Source: Cynocephalus volans
Lineage: Eukaryota > Chordata > Mammalia > Dermoptera > Cynocephalidae
Assembly: GCF_027409185.1 (NCBI RefSeq)
Contig: NC_084462.1
Coordinates: forward strand, 85,546,179 to 85,610,178
Direction: 5' to 3'
Length of the DNA: 64,000 nucleotides
Position numbers and translations under genes: made by a program. Below, piece by piece: positions 1-12,674 of this stretch (positions are counted from its first letter, which is position 1; each line of letters starts with the position of its first letter). The notes beneath the pieces were generated by a model. The model was not told the origin of the DNA and ran no database searches. It worked only from the letters and a program-made list of their open reading frames with translations.

Positions 1-1789
1 AGCAAAACCATTCTCAATGCACAGTACACGTGGAAATTAAACTTCAAAGAAAGAAGAAACAATTAATAGCTGTTCCAGTTAGTAGTACTTTCATCAGCTT
101 GATATGAGAAAGAAAAATGACAGAGTAATATTGCCACTAGCAATCTCTAAGTCATGTGATTTTTTTTTTGAAATAGATCAATGTTGGTTGCCAAGCAACA
201 CACACACACCAAAAAAAAAAAAAAAAAAAAAAGAAAGAAAGAAAAGAAAAGAAGGAAGGGAAGCATTATTACGTTTTGATGAATCTTTTAGAAAATTCAT
301 GGATTTCATACTATTATCATATAATTATTTTCAAGCTCTATGTTACTTTAAAGGAGGATCAGCCTCATTAACTGAGAATAACTTCTGTGAACAATGCACA
401 ATGTGCAAAATACACTTGGTAAATGAATAGTGAACTTTAGGACGAAGAGCTGAAAATTCATAGCTGCCACCTTGGAATGCCTTATTAATGATATGTGTGT
501 GTTTATTAATGAGCTTATTGCCTTTGTGTCACACTTATGTCACCATCAAATATTAATGTTTTCTATATTATAATAATATCTATTGATATAACCAAAACTT
601 GCTTCCCAGTAGATGTCACCATGAGTAATACTTCTGAAATACCAAAATCAATAACAAGAATATTGGAGGGGCATTATATAGTATGTCAATGAAACAAATT
701 CCACTTAAATGCTGCATACCACATAAACCAATATACCAAGTTATAACTTTAAATATATGGATATACAAATTAGGAATATGGATCTTATAGTACACAAGAA
801 TACTTTCTCTGAAATAATAGAATAAAGCCACCTCATAAATGATAAGAGACTGTGTGGATTCTCTGACGTAAAGTCAAGATCGTTCACATTGCTGGAATTA
901 ATAAGCGTTGGTTTCTTTCACCGTGACAGAAGATCATGTAGACAAGAAGTGAACTAAGCGGCTCAAATAAATCCTAAATTCATTTACCCTTGGATAAGAT
1001 GGCCACTGTGCCTCCATCCACCCTCTCCTCCCACAATTGCAAGCTCTTGTTAGGAGCCATCTTTTTTTTCACTCCACGTTGCACAGGATTGGACAGTGTC
1101 TGTGAGAACAAGAGGCCTTCCCAGTGAATACCAAGGCAGAAATGTTCGCCTGGCTCCTGGGGATCTGAGCAGAGGCAACTGTCGGGACAGCTGGGAGCCT
1201 GGCTGTGCTATCAGAAGATCAATAGAAGACTTCAGCCTAGTGTTTTACAGAGGTAGTAATAAAGACAGAGGAATGGCAGGCTTCTTTAACCAAGGGAGAA
1301 AAACCACAAGTATTCAACAGGACTACTAACCCATCTAGATTCTAGCAAAGTGTCAGAATGCCTCTGTCACTGTTCTTTAATTCTCTCCTAGGCAAGGCTG
1401 GCTGGAGGAGGCAAAATAGAAAGCATGCCACCCTAGTTTCCTCTTACTTTATGTAGGCTCGGACTGCCCACAGAGGTCCTCACCCTAGTATGTCCTGCTG
1501 AAACTTTCTTGAATTGCTCACACTTGGGCTAATCTAAGAGCAATTCCCTCTGGGCCTGGCTAGCTCATCTGACAAAGTCAAAGTGTATCACAACATAATG
1601 GCTTCATGTGTAGCCCTCCTGAATCATATCCAGTAATTCTGGAATTGGTGCTACCTTAAACCAGAGTAAGCATATAGTAAGCATTTCAGACCCCATTGTT
1701 AGTTAATTGGAATGCAGCTTGGACATCTTTCCATTCCTACATCACAGGCAGTTGCCAGGTTTACTATGTGCAGAGGAGTGTTAACCTGA
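1..1789. other. AT-rich unique sequence, no gene seen
   Basis: No gene or confidently classified repeat is visible. Short open frames here lack family resemblance and look like chance. A simple A-rich run with GAAA-type repeats lies at about 200-260, preceded by a short CA run. The block around 1000-1450 is closer to average GC but shows no convincing splice or coding pattern. Confidence 0.6.
200..262. repeat. poly(A)/GAAA simple repeat
   Basis: A short CA run leads into about 20 consecutive A residues and then degenerate GAAA/GAAGG units. It could be the decayed tail of a retroelement, but the sequence upstream is not recognisable as one. Confidence 0.75.
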
Positions 1790-2000
1790 GCAATACTAGC
1801 TAACAGTACTGGAGCTGTTCTAAGCACTTCACACAAATTCCTCTTCTAATACTCATAACAGCTCCACAAGGTAGGTCTTATCTTTGTCTTCATTTTACAG
1901 GGGGAGAAACTGCTTAGGGTCCCACAGCTTGTAAGTTTGGGGCAAGCATGTGAACCTGGAACATCTGGCTCCCAAGCCCAGACTCTTACCCAGTATCCCA
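1790..2000 (-). repeat. MIR SINE fragment
   Basis: The plus strand reads like the complement of the MIR core: a 'cattttacaggg..agaaactg' segment, then 'cccacagcttgtaag' and 'cccaagcccagactctta'. This is an ancient tRNA-derived SINE found across mammals. It is diverged, so the ends are approximate. Confidence 0.8.
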
Positions 2001-2829
2001 CAACTGCCTCTTACAGACCATCACAGCACAAGGGGCTCCATGTTGATATGTGTGGATGGTTTCTACCAGATGTCAACTGTGAAGCTGCTTGATTTAGGCC
2101 CTCCTGCAGTGACTTATTATTTTTTTTTTTATTTTTAGGACCTCCAAGTTCAGAGATTACTGATCACACTTCCTAAAGGATATCTGTCCTCTGAATGTTG
2201 CTGGGAAGGTCTAAAACAATACTTACGGGCAACTCTATACATCTAAAGATGGGAAGAGAAGAGAGACCAGACTACACATGGCATAGACACAGGAGGTCTT
2301 ATGCCCATGACTGCTTGCTGGGCTGGCTGCAGGATCCTGACTCACTCACAGAACACAGATTTGATAGCTCTAACTGCAGGAAAAAGCTGAGCTGCCACTG
2401 GCATTGCTCTGCCCTCTGTTTTCCATGACTGTGGCCTAGGTTCTGTCTCCCTCAGGCCCCCCCTGATGCTTGTTCCCATTTTAACTCTCTGTGTTAACTC
2501 TATGTTAAAACACTGCACTGTCTCTTCAAAGATCATCTACCAGAGCCAGGTCTGAGGTCCATCATCTCCTAAGCAAGCACCATCCTCTTGGTTATTTGAT
2601 CAGAGTCCTCAAGGAATCCTCCTGAGAAGTTTCAGTGGCCCATGGTATCCCTGATCATACTGGCTGGCCTGGCCTCATGACCCATATTGGGCACCACCTA
2701 ATCATTAGCAATCTGAAAGGAGCTAGGAATTATGCCCATCTTCAATAAGAAGGACTAATTTTTGAATGAGGCTTTTAAAAGATTGTCTTCAGGGAAACAG
2801 AAACAGATACGTTTATCTCATAGAGCTGG
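2001..2829. other. unclassified sequence, no gene seen
   Basis: No coding or RNA gene is supported. It contains a short T-rich run near 2117-2140. The open frames at 2195-2428 and 2342-2536 overlap on opposite strands and resemble no family I know. Confidence 0.55.
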
Positions 2830-2955
2830 TTCTTAAATTTCAGTGAGCATTGGAACCACCGAAGGCACTTGTTAGAATTACAGACCCACCTCATCTCCAT
2901 CCCCTGCTATAAAATTCTGACTCAAAATGATAGGCCCCAGGAGTTTGTATTGTTT
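2830..2955 (+). repeat. MER20/MER5-like hAT-Charlie fragment
   Basis: It has the order 'tggttctta..', 'ggaaccaccg', 'cacttgttagaattacag', 'ttctgactcaa' and 'ccccaggagtttgtat'. This follows the 5' half of non-autonomous hAT-Charlie elements of the MER20/MER5 type. The match is by recognition of the consensus only, and family assignment is uncertain. Confidence 0.6.
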
Positions 2956-3073
2956 ACAAAATAGTCCAGTGATTGTACTTCCAGAAAGAATGCTCTGTGT
3001 TTTTCCCTGGTTTCCACATTAACACTTGCCCCTGACTAATGAGTCTCTGTCCTTGGGCCCAGAACAGACTGAA

Positions 3074-3147
3074 ACACACGCACGCACACACGCACGCACG
3101 CACGCACACGCACGCACGCAAGCACGCACGCACTCGCACACACACCA
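3074..3147. repeat. (CGCA)n/(CA)n microsatellite
   Basis: A run of CACG/CGCA tetranucleotides is mixed with CA dinucleotides. It is strictly alternating purine-pyrimidine over most of its length and unusually rich in CpG for this AT-rich surrounding. Confidence 0.95.
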
Positions 3148-3179
3148 TTCTAACTCTTACTTTTCCTTAATGCATTATC

Positions 3180-3335
3180 TATGACTTCAATCCCCTTGAG
3201 GAAATTGAAGCCAGAGAGAGTAAATAATTTGCCCAAGCTTTCCAAGTTAGTTAGTGGTGGACCTTAAACTAGAACACACATCTTTCATCTTCCAGTTCTT
3301 TCCTCTACAACATACCACCTTCCTTCTCTGAGATA
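3180..3335 (-). repeat. MIR SINE fragment
   Basis: The complement of the MIR core is visible: 'gaggaaattgaagccagagagagtaaataatttgcccaagc', then 'tagtggtggacct' and a downstream pyrimidine-rich end. Strongly diverged. Confidence 0.7.
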
Positions 3336-3819
3336 TTTTGAATAAGGCTGCAGTTATAAAAGCTACACATTTGCATATAAAAAGACACAATTTTTTTTAA
3401 ATTAGAAAATTCCGTAAAAGCCTAAGCAGATTTTTACATGATTGAAAGAATCCCAGTTTTTTTTTTAAGAAATATAACCCAGAGTTAATAAAGGTGTCTC
3501 TTTGGCGGCTTAAAACTAGCCATCTTGATTTTCAATCTTAGTTTTTTACCTCATGTAGGAGGTCACAAAAAAAAAATCTCTGTGCCTCAGTGTCCTCACC
3601 TTTCATCAATCCAATACACAAGGCAAATATAGTTAAAAACTGTAATCAGCATCCCAAAAATTCAAAATACAAATATACTCTCACCTTCAATAAACTCATT
3701 GTATGAAAAACAAAAGTTTTCAGAAGAGGTAAATTGAAATGATTCTCCTAGGATGAGATTTCCCACAAGTCCTTGAAGAAGCTCTTCTGAAATACCTCAT
3801 ATACGATTTATCATATAGA
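3336..3819. other. AT-rich unique sequence
   Basis: No gene or classifiable repeat is seen. Short homopolymer A and T runs are present. Confidence 0.5.
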
Positions 3820-4078
3820 AATGTTTTTTTCTTTTTTTTAATTGCATTAAAATGTATATAACATAAGATTTGCCATTTTGACCATTTTTAAACTCACAAT
3901 TCCATGGCATGAATGACATTTACAATGCTGTGTGACCATCATCTCTACCTATTGGCAAAATTTTTTCATCATCTTCAACATAAATTCTGTACCCAGTATG
4001 CAGTAACTTCCCTTCATTCCTTCCCCCCGTATCTACTAACCTCTAATCTACTTCTGCCTCAGAATGCTTTTTTTTAAT
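3820..4078 (-). repeat. old L1 3'-UTR fragment
   Basis: The pattern 'attaaaatgtatataacat', 'gccattttgaccattttt', 'gtgtgaccatcatc' is the complement of the 3' UTR of old L1ME-type elements, where 'aaattcaccattttaaagtg' and 'caaccatcaccac' are typical. Non-coding relic. Confidence 0.65.
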
Positions 4079-6609
4079 TTATTTTTTCTTAACTGACCCA
4101 TGATAATTGTATATACTTAGGGATGTTTCTTTAGAGCAACTATTCCCAAGATTATGTTTTACATTACAGCAAAGTGGAAAGAAAGAGTATTCCCCTCGGC
4201 AATTTCAGAAAAAAAAATAATGGCACAGAGACTGGCACATCAAACAGATGGATAAAAACTACAAAACTTCAGCCTTATACCAAATAGCTTGTATAAACTA
4301 CACCAACATATAATAGTTGGAGAGAATTTGCTAATTCACTTATTTCATTCAGATCGAATCAGCAATAGCTGAAGTGTTTACCATGAACAAAGCATAGTGC
4401 TAGAAAATTTGGTGTTGGGCAGACCCAGCAATTAAAGGCCAATCAGGAACTAAACATTTCTAGGTTTGGTGTATGGATGGAAGACGAGGAAAATGGGAGT
4501 GGAATTATTTTTACATAGAAACTAATATGGTTCCAGACCCAGAAAGACATAGTCATTGCATAAGAATTATATGATAAGAACTATATCCAGTGACTAAAGA
4601 AAAAGAGAGACCAATGCATTTCTAAATAAACTTTCTAGTTAACATTGCTCTGCAAACAAGATGCAGAAGGGCCATGTCCAGAAGATTCGGATCTTCCAGT
4701 AGGTCTCAAAGCCTTCTTTAACTGGTTGTTTAATAATCTCCTCATCCTCATCCTAATTCTTCTTCTGTCACCTTCTCCTTCATCCCCCTCCACATTCATG
4801 CATATATCATTCGGCCCCCCCATAGGGGATCTTAAAGTTTGGGAGACATATCAGCTTTTTATGGGAAGATTAGAAATCCCCTGTGTAGAGCAATGCTCTC
4901 AGTTAAAAACAAAATAGATTTTGTTATTAAAAGGACAATTAAAATTTTAAAGTAGTTTTAATAATGTTATAAATCATGACAATTATATCCACAAGGATTT
5001 CTATTTTGCTGTTTCTTGACCCCCAAAAAAAGTTTTAAGGAAATTAAGATTTATTTGGTCAAAACATTTGACATTTACTTTATTACTCAGTGCACTAAAT
5101 TGTCTCTAAATAAATTCTATACTGATCTGACTTTCCCCATGAAAATCTGTACAGTGAACTCCTAGTTTATTATGCCTACTTGAAAAGGGTAATTTAATAA
5201 GGCATCAGTACAAATACTTAATTGTGCAATGGCTATCGACAATGCCTTTAAACAGTTGCATATTTGCCAGATTTAGCTAATGGAAGTAGAATTGCCACTT
5301 AATGTCTCAGCTTGCAGTGGTGGAAAATAAATTGTATCTGACATTCCTTTGGCTTTTAAAGGACATACTTAGATAATATTTACAGTCAAATTGATCTATT
5401 GTTGCATTTATGTTTTCTTGGGTTAAAAAAAAGGGGGGATCAAATGGGTTCTAAAGGATAATATTTCTTTGTATCTGCTCAGTTTGGAATGATTTTGCAT
5501 ACACATGCCTCATTTAGCAGGTGTCTAACCAAAGTCTAACTATATGAATGGAGAGTGGACATTTCAATCAGGCGAACAGCTGTTTTAGCTACAGCTCAAA
5601 GACCCAGGCATGTGGAAGATCAGTTTGATCAGTGAGCTCGATTGTTCACTTTTCGTGGAGGTCATGTAGACAGAACTTTCTTCACTAACCCACCTGATAC
5701 ATTAAGTACTGAAGTATCTTTTTCAGTTGTTGTAACTAGGAAGAAGACATTAAAGGAGAAATTAAAAGACCTAGGATACCCTTCCTTCCAACCCCATCTT
5801 ACCTAAGGGAGCTCAAGTTTTGCTCCACCAGACATAGCTTGTTCCACCTGAGAAGAACCTTTGCAGACACAACATTACCTCTGAAATCCTTAAGTCCTTC
5901 CCTCGTCCTTCCAGACTTCCTCCATTATCCTTGGAATACATGATTAAGATATAAGGTGCAACCCTGAGGAGGATGAGAGGGAAGAAATGAGAAAGACATT
6001 GAATGATTGCATGAATTTATTGCATCTGCAAGGAAATATTGTGATTAATTGGATGTTTGCAAATTTTTGTTTGCTTGACTTCAGGAAAAAAATTGTAATT
6101 AGATGTCCTTTTTATTTTAGTTATGTAACAGTTAAATGAGATAATACTTATGAAAGCAATTTTAAAACCCTTTTAATTGTACGAAGAGGCATCTACATGT
6201 AAGGAAAAAATCAGAGAAGGCATTTTAAGATCCTTCTTTGGAGAGAATATGCACAATGCAGACGTGAATCTGAAATTTTCTTAGTGAATCTCCTTCACTA
6301 ACCTTGACACATAGAGTCTGATACGAGTCATTACAAACCATGTACCACTGTGCTCACAGACAAAGAGCAGAGTGGGAAGAGTTAAGCTGGTCCTGCTCTG
6401 AACTGCCAGGGCCTCAAAACTTGGTTTGGATCTAATGTTGAGGAATTGAATTGAATCTACTTTTATTTCAGCATTATATTTGAGATCACATTTCTTTAGA
6501 AGCCCAACCAGCCTTTGCTAAGGCTTAAAGGAAGAAAGGGAAGTAGCAGATCTTTCTCCATATTGTGCCAGACAGAAACGTTTCTTGCTTCTCTCACTCT
6601 CTTGTGGCT
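4079..6609. other. AT-rich, repeat-poor unique sequence
   Basis: About 2.5 kb with no gene and few recognisable repeats. A weak L2/L3-like phrase lies near 4325-4400. The part at about 5000-5560 keeps long stretches without simple repeats and could be conserved non-coding DNA, which I cannot test here. The paired frames near 4635-4917 on opposite strands show no family resemblance. Confidence 0.5.
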
Positions 6610-7430
6610 CTTACGAACAAGTCAAAAGATAACAAGTGTTGACAAGGATGTGGAGAAAAGGGAACCCTTATACATTGTTGGTAGTACAGCCACTATGGAA
6701 AACAGTATGGAAATTCCTCAAAAAATTAAAAATAGAACTATCATTTTAGCCAGTAGTCGCACTACTGGGTGTATAGCCAAAGGAATTGAAATCAGTATGT
6801 CGAAGAGATATCTGCACTCTTATGTTCATTTCAGCATTTTTCGCAATAGCCAAGATATGAACTCAACCCGCTGTCCATCAAAGGATGAATGGGTAAAGAA
6901 GATGTGATATATATATACACACACACACACAATGGGATAATATTCAGTCTTTAAAAAGAAGAAAATCCTGTCATTTGGAAGAACATGGATGAACCTTGAG
7001 CACATTAGGTTAAGTGAAATAAGCCAGACAGAGAAAGAAGAATACCTCATGACCTCTCTTCTGTGTGGAGTTTAGGTTAAAGTCATAGAAACAGAGTAAA
7101 ATGGTGATTACCTGAGGCTGGAGGATAGGGAGATTGGAGAGATGTTAATCAAAGAACACAAAATTTTGGTTAGATGGGAGAAAGTTCAAGAGATCTATTG
7201 TACATCATGGTAGCAACAGTTAATAACAATATGTTGTATATTTGAAAACTGGTAAAAAAGTAGATTTTAAATGTTCTCATTACAAAAAATAAAGATGTGA
7301 GGTAATGCATATGTTAAATAGCATGATTTAGCCATTCCACAATGTACACATATTTCAAAACAGCGCGATGTACACTATAAATATATACAATTTTTTATTT
7401 GTCGATTAAACAAATTTTTTTAAAAGAATC
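6610..7430 (+). repeat. old L1 3' end (ORF2 remnant and 3' UTR)
   Basis: Decayed L1 ORF2 C-terminal coding sequence is visible from 'caagtgttgacaaggatg' through 'ttggtagtacagccactatgg' to 'catggatgaaccttgag'. It is followed by an L1M-type 3' UTR with 'ggtgattacctgaggctgg' and a tail ending in an A/T-rich run. The frame is broken repeatedly; the open frame at 6515-6907 only partly overlaps real ORF2 remnant. A short TA/CA repeat at about 6907-6931 interrupts it. Confidence 0.85.
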
Positions 7431-8979
7431 TGACTATAAAACAGAGAAATTGGGTTCCAGGAGAGAAGAATGGCTAAATGCAGACCCAGACAGCAAAGGA
7501 ACAAATCATGCAAGGGTAAGCCAGGTATGTTTTGAGATGGGCAATTCAAAGTCACTTGTAAAAGGGAGACAACCCAAACGACTCAATTTCTCTTCACAAG
7601 GCTGCCCCAATGGCTTATGGAGGAAGAATTAAGGTAGTTTGAGTCCTCTAGATCAAGAAGGAGGAATGAAGGGCATTCCTGGCCACTAGGAATACACTGG
7701 GTGGCCTTCCTTCAGAAATGGAGAAAAACTACTTACGACAATACTGCTCTTTACTGTGAAAAAGGTGATTAGGGAAGAATTTATAAAAGGAGTTTGCATT
7801 TTGGGGAATCTTGTTTATGCAGCAATTCTAAGTACATAAATGTGTATTTTTCAACTTAAAATTAGTATTTTTGTAGAAAAAAAAATGCAGATGAATGGAT
7901 CATGTACTTTGTCCCTGCTTCTCCTTCAGAACGTCAGTATCTTTTAGCTCAAGAACCTAGATGCCATAGTTCAGCTGGTGGTAAGCAATCACAGTGGAGG
8001 GTTTAATTTACTCTTATGAGTGAGATCCCATCCTTGAAAGTAACATATAGAAAATTTTACAAATACCAAGTACTATAGCCAAAGTACACAATAGCTTAGC
8101 AGACTTGACTTTGGCTAAATACATTATTTTACATGATTACATGCAACTGATAAAGAAAGGTGAAAATTAGATTGTTTTACATGCCTCAAAAGAAAAACTT
8201 TTTTCAGCATTTCTTACCTTCATATCATATTATGCCTCTAGGTAGGCAAACAGGATAAATTTTATCCTTAGTATGCTAAAGGGCATTTTTAAAGTCCAAT
8301 AATACCACAAAAAAATCAAAAGTGCCAAATGTTTACATAATTGAGTTGAACAACTGTTATTAAGTCAGTGGCAAAGGTTATCTTTTTCGATAGTAGGTAG
8401 TTTGGATAAATACTAAAACTATTTCAAATTCCTATGGAGTCTCCACTAATAGTTAAACTTCCATTCCTATAACTAAGAAATGCCTGAGGGGATAATAACA
8501 ATTTTCTCTTCCTCCTTCTGTTTTTCTAAAAACTAATAAAAAAAAATCACAACAAGGAGTAATGAAAATCTTCAGAATGAGGTCCCATGTACACACTGTA
8601 AGAAGGCAAGGTTTATGAGGATCTTCTTATTCCAATCGGGGATTGTCTAAAGTGGTGGATTCTGTTGTAAACAGTATTAGAAAGAGACAGGTTTAGAGCA
8701 ACAGAATTTCATCCTAATTCAGAAGATCAGAACATGAAATGAATAGGGTAGAAAAACCTGATGGGGTTAAGGAAGGATGAAAGAAACACAGAAAAAAAAT
8801 CATGTTTTTAGGCCAAGTTTATGCTGTCAAAATAAATAAAGGAAAGCAATAATTCTAGGACACCAACACTGTAGGTAATAAACACACAATGAGGATAATT
8901 TAAATCAATCATTTTCAACTGAAATTTCTTTTAATCAGCTAGCTAGACTAACTCTCCTGATCACAAACTCACAGAGTGA
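7431..8979. other. AT-rich unique sequence, no gene seen
   Basis: No recognisable gene, RNA or classified repeat. The open frame at 7399-7632 resembles no known family. Confidence 0.5.
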
Positions 8980-9180
8980 CCAATTCGGGAGGGTTCTTTG
9001 GGATCATTTACTCTATTCTTTCCATTGTGCAAAGACAAAACTACAACCCAGGAAAAAGAAGTGGTTTACCCAAGGTTGCCCAGCAACCTGATGGACAGAT
9101 CTGGGCCTAGAACCCAGTCCTCCAAGCTCATGCTCTTTATAGTATACTCCAGAACCTCTTTCCCAAAGAAGAACAACAGC
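8980..9180 (-). repeat. ancient SINE/LINE-like repeat (MIR/L3 type)
   Basis: It contains 'tttgggatcatttactctattctttccattgtgcaaagac' and 'aaggttgcccagcaacctgatgg', the pattern of very old mammalian repeats with a 'gatcatctagtcc..cattttacag' core. Class is not certain. Confidence 0.5.
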
Positions 9181-9184
9181 TTCT

Positions 9185-9385
9185 GACAGTTATTAAGATC
9201 ATACTATGTGCCAACAGCTATTCCAAGAACTTGCTGGGGATTTGCTCTTTCAATCCTTACAACAGTAAGAGTTGGGTTCTGTTACTACCTTTTTAAAATG
9301 GAGAAAGTGAAACTTAGGCTAAATAATTTACCCAAAGATACATAGCTAAAGTGGCAGAGCCAAAATTTGCATACTCTCAAAATGA
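9185..9385 (-). repeat. MIR SINE
   Basis: The complement of MIR is clear: 'actatgtgccaacagctattcc', 'caatccttacaacag', 'tgaaacttaggct', and 'agctaaagtggcagagccaaaatttgc'. Confidence 0.8.
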
Positions 9386-9864
9386 GTTGTGAACCCCAAA
9401 TGTGAGTTATATACACTTGAGTGATGCTAACAAGATTGCTGACCTTGAGGGTTGCTGAAAAATCAGTTTAATTTCCAAAAGAGGCTATCAGTTAAACATG
9501 ATGTCTAATGTTCTTGTCTATAATCCTCAAAGCACAAGAGCAGCAACCCAAGAAGTACACCTGCCATACGTATGAATCAGGGCTTCCTATGTCAGGCACA
9601 GGTAGGTGCTAGGAGGATGTGAAGATGAATAAAAGGTGGCTTCTTCTCAAAGAATTCAAGATCTAACAGCAGAAAATTAGACATGCTTATAAAGGCTAAG
9701 TATGGTACAAAGCAGCACAGGGAGGATCTCCGAACAACATACAACTAAGCCCTACAAGGATTAAATAAGAAAAGACTGCAGTCCTCTCTGAGGACATTTG
9801 TAGGGTACAGATTTGAATATCAATACCTGTGTACAATATGTGGTGATCAAGTCAGGTTAATTTG
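9386..9864. other. no gene; possible L2/L3-type relic
   Basis: The stretch 'atgtcaggcacaggtaggtgctaggagg' near 9590 and 'gaattcaagatctaacagc' near 9655 recall ancient LINE fragments. Nothing coding is visible. Confidence 0.4.
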
Positions 9865-10675
9865 TATACTCGTGTTTACAAAACGTGATCAATCTTTGTG
9901 ACCCTTATCCAATTTCTCACTAACTCCCCCCCTCCACCCCCTTTCCCACCACTTATAACACAATTCTGTTCTTTCCTTTTTTTAAGTTCAACATATTATT
10001 GCTATTGTTGTTTCTATGTTTCCTTTCCTTCATTTCTTCCTTCCTTCCTTCCTTTCCTTATTTTAGCTCCCACGTATGAGTGAGGACATATGGTGTTTCT
10101 CTTCCTGGGCCTGGCTTATTTCATCTAACATAATTTTCTCTAAGTTCATCCATGTTGCTGCAAATGGCAGAATTTCATTCTTTTTTATGGCTCAGTAGTA
10201 TTTCATTAAGTGTATATACCACATTTTCCTTACCTGATCATATGTCAATGGACCTTCAGGTTGGTTCCAACTCTTGGCTACTGTAATTAGAGCTGCGATA
10301 AACATGGGAATATAGGTATCACTTCAACATGATGATTTCCATTCCTTTTGGCATATACTCAGCTGTTCTTTCTGCAGTTGTTTGAGGAAATGCCATACCA
10401 TTTTCCATAGTGGTTGTGCGAATTTACAGTCTCACCAGCAGTGTAGAAGGGATCCCCTTTCTCTGCATCCTCGCCAGCATTTGTTATTCTCTTTTTGATT
10501 ATAGCCAGTCTCACTGGGGTGAGATGATATCGCAGTGTGGTTTTGATTTGCATTTTCTTGATACTTAGTGATGCTGAGCATTTTTTCATGTGTCTGTTGG
10601 CCATTTGTATATCTTCCTTTGAGACATGCCTATTCATCTCCTTTGCCCATTTTCTAATCAGGTAGAGATTGGGTT
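9865..10675 (-). repeat. L1 3' end, minus strand (ORF2 remnant)
   Basis: Read on the minus strand this is an L1 ORF2 C-terminus. The frame at 10359-10637 contains '[14 protein letters not shown]' and '[15 protein letters not shown]', standard ORF2p C-terminal phrases, then loses frame. The rest, to about 9870, is decayed ORF2/3' UTR with a TTCC-type simple repeat near 10025-10060. Older than the intact L1 at 48-55 kb. Confidence 0.9.
10020..10062. repeat. (TTCC)n pyrimidine-rich simple repeat
   Basis: Several TTCC units in a T/C-rich context inside the old L1 3' region. Confidence 0.8.
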
Positions 10676-10814
10676 TTTAAATCAGAGCTTGTGGCTGTTT
10701 TAATTCCTTTATTCTTTCCTTGCTGTTTCAAATGCCACCCCTTCCCAGTGATTTCAATGTCTACCTCCTCCCAGACCCACATGTTGCCTTTTCTCTCCAC
10801 CCACACAGAGAAAA

Positions 10815-12230
10815 GCAGTTAAAAAAATTTTTTTTATTGAAGTGTATTTTACATATCATAAAATTGAACCACTTCAGCTGCACAATTCAATGATTTTTAG
10901 TAACTCTATTGAGTAATACAACCATCACCATAAATCAGTTTTAGAACGTTTGTATCACCCCATAAGATGCCCCAGGCCAATTTACAGTTAATGCTCATTC
11001 CCACCTCAGCCCAAGCAACCACTTATCTATTTTATCTCTTTTTTTCCTTTTCTGGACATTTTATGTGAATAGAAACATATAATGTGTCATCTCTTTTTTC
11101 ACTTAACATAATAGTTTGATGTTCAACCATGATGTAGCATTTGTTAGTATTTTGTTGCTTTTTATTGCTGAATGATATTCCATTGTATGGATATCCCACA
11201 TTGTGTTTATTCATTCACGGACTGGTGGATATCTTAGCTGTTTCCAGTTTGGGGTTCTTATCAGTAATGCTGCCATGAACATTGCTGTGCAAGTCTCTGT
11301 GTGATTATATGTTTTCATTTCTCTTGGGTCTATACCTAGGAGAGGAATTCTTGGATCATATGAGAGTTTTATATTTAACTTTTTAAGAAAATGCAAAAAT
11401 GTTACCACAATGGATGAGCCATTTTACCTTCCCACCAACAATATGTAAGTGTTCCTATTTCTCCATATCCTTGCCAGCATTTGTTATTCTCTTTCTATTT
11501 ATTATAGCCATTCTAGTTAGTATGGATCATTTCCCTGATGATTAATGATGTTGAGCATATTTCATGTGCTTATAGCCATTCGTATATCTTCTTTGGAGAC
11601 ACATCTGTTTATATCTTTTGCCCATTTTTGTCTGGGCATTTTGTCTTCTTACTGAGTTCTAAGATTTCTTCATAAATTCTGCATGCAAGTCCTTTTTCAG
11701 ACATGTATTTTGCAAATATTTTCTCCCAGTTTATTGCTTGTCTTTTCATTTTCTTAATGGTGTCTTTCAAAAACCAAAAGTTCTTAATTTAATGAGGTCC
11801 AATGTATTAATATTTTATTTTATAGACGTCATATCTAAGAAATATTTGCCAATCTCAAAGGTCTCAAAGACTTTCTTTTATGTTTTCTTCAAAAGATATT
11901 GATGTTTTAGCTTCTACTTTAAGTCTATAATCCCTTTTGAGTTAATTTTTGTGTACAGTATGAGGTGAGGGTCTAAGTTCATCTTTTCCCGTGTGGATAT
12001 ACAATTCGTTGAACAGACAACCCTTTCCCCAAAGAATTGTCTTGGCACCTTTGGGGGGCGGGGGGAGTCTGTAGCAATCTGTTCCATTGACCTATAGTCT
12101 TCTTTTTCCCAGTACCACACTGTCTTGATAAGTGTAGCTTTATAGTAAGTTTTGAAATTGGGAAGTAAAAGCTCTACATATTATTCTTTTTCAAATTTGT
12201 TTTGGCTATTCCAGGTGTTTTGTGTTTTCA
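10815..12230 (-). repeat. old L1 fragment, minus strand (ORF2 C-terminus and 3' UTR)
   Basis: The 3' UTR lies on the left, with 'tgaagtgtattttacatatc' and 'caaccatcaccataaatc' typical of L1M elements. ORF2 remnants follow to the right. The frame at 11211-11408 reads 'LSYDPRIPLLGIDPREMK' and 'MFMAALL', matching the ORF2p C-terminus. The frame at 11914-12120 carries 'LDPHLILYTKINSKGIIDLK'. Multiple frameshifts make it a fossil. It is a separate insertion from the L1 at 9865-10675, because the same ORF2 C-terminal region occurs twice. Confidence 0.88.
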
Positions 12231-12674
12231 TACGAGTCTTAGAATCTGCTCATTGTTAGGAATAGGGGTAAAACAGATTGCTTTTAAAGCATTCAAAACA
12301 CCAAAAGTCTTGGTATACCCTTCTTCCATGACAATGAGGCCTTACCTGTCCTGTGGTTACTTCACTAAAAAAGACCACAAAAATGAGTCTTCTCAAAACA
12401 AGATCAACTTTAAGGCAATTTTGGCTCCTGTCTATTCCAACAATCAGGAAACACCTTTCAATCAAGAATTAACATACACACTCCCATACACACAAAAATA
12501 TATAATCTCTGGTAGAGCATCCACTGCAGTAGAATATACGCTAAGTACTTGGCACGAGCCCCATCACACAGTATGGGCTCCATAAATGGCAGCTATTGTT
12601 GGTACTTCTGGAGCAGATCTAGCCACTATTCTCGTACTTACCACCCTCAATTTTTATATTATCTACCTGCTTTT
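12231..12674. other. unclassified sequence with no gene
   Basis: The frame at 12202-12585 overlaps an opposite-strand frame and the L1 edge and resembles no known protein. A short MIR/L2-tail-like phrase 'tatgggctccataaatggcagc' sits near 12570. Confidence 0.45.

Noticed and set aside
12202..12585. 127-codon plus-strand frame
   Set aside because: It overlaps the old L1 edge and an opposite-strand frame and resembles no protein family.
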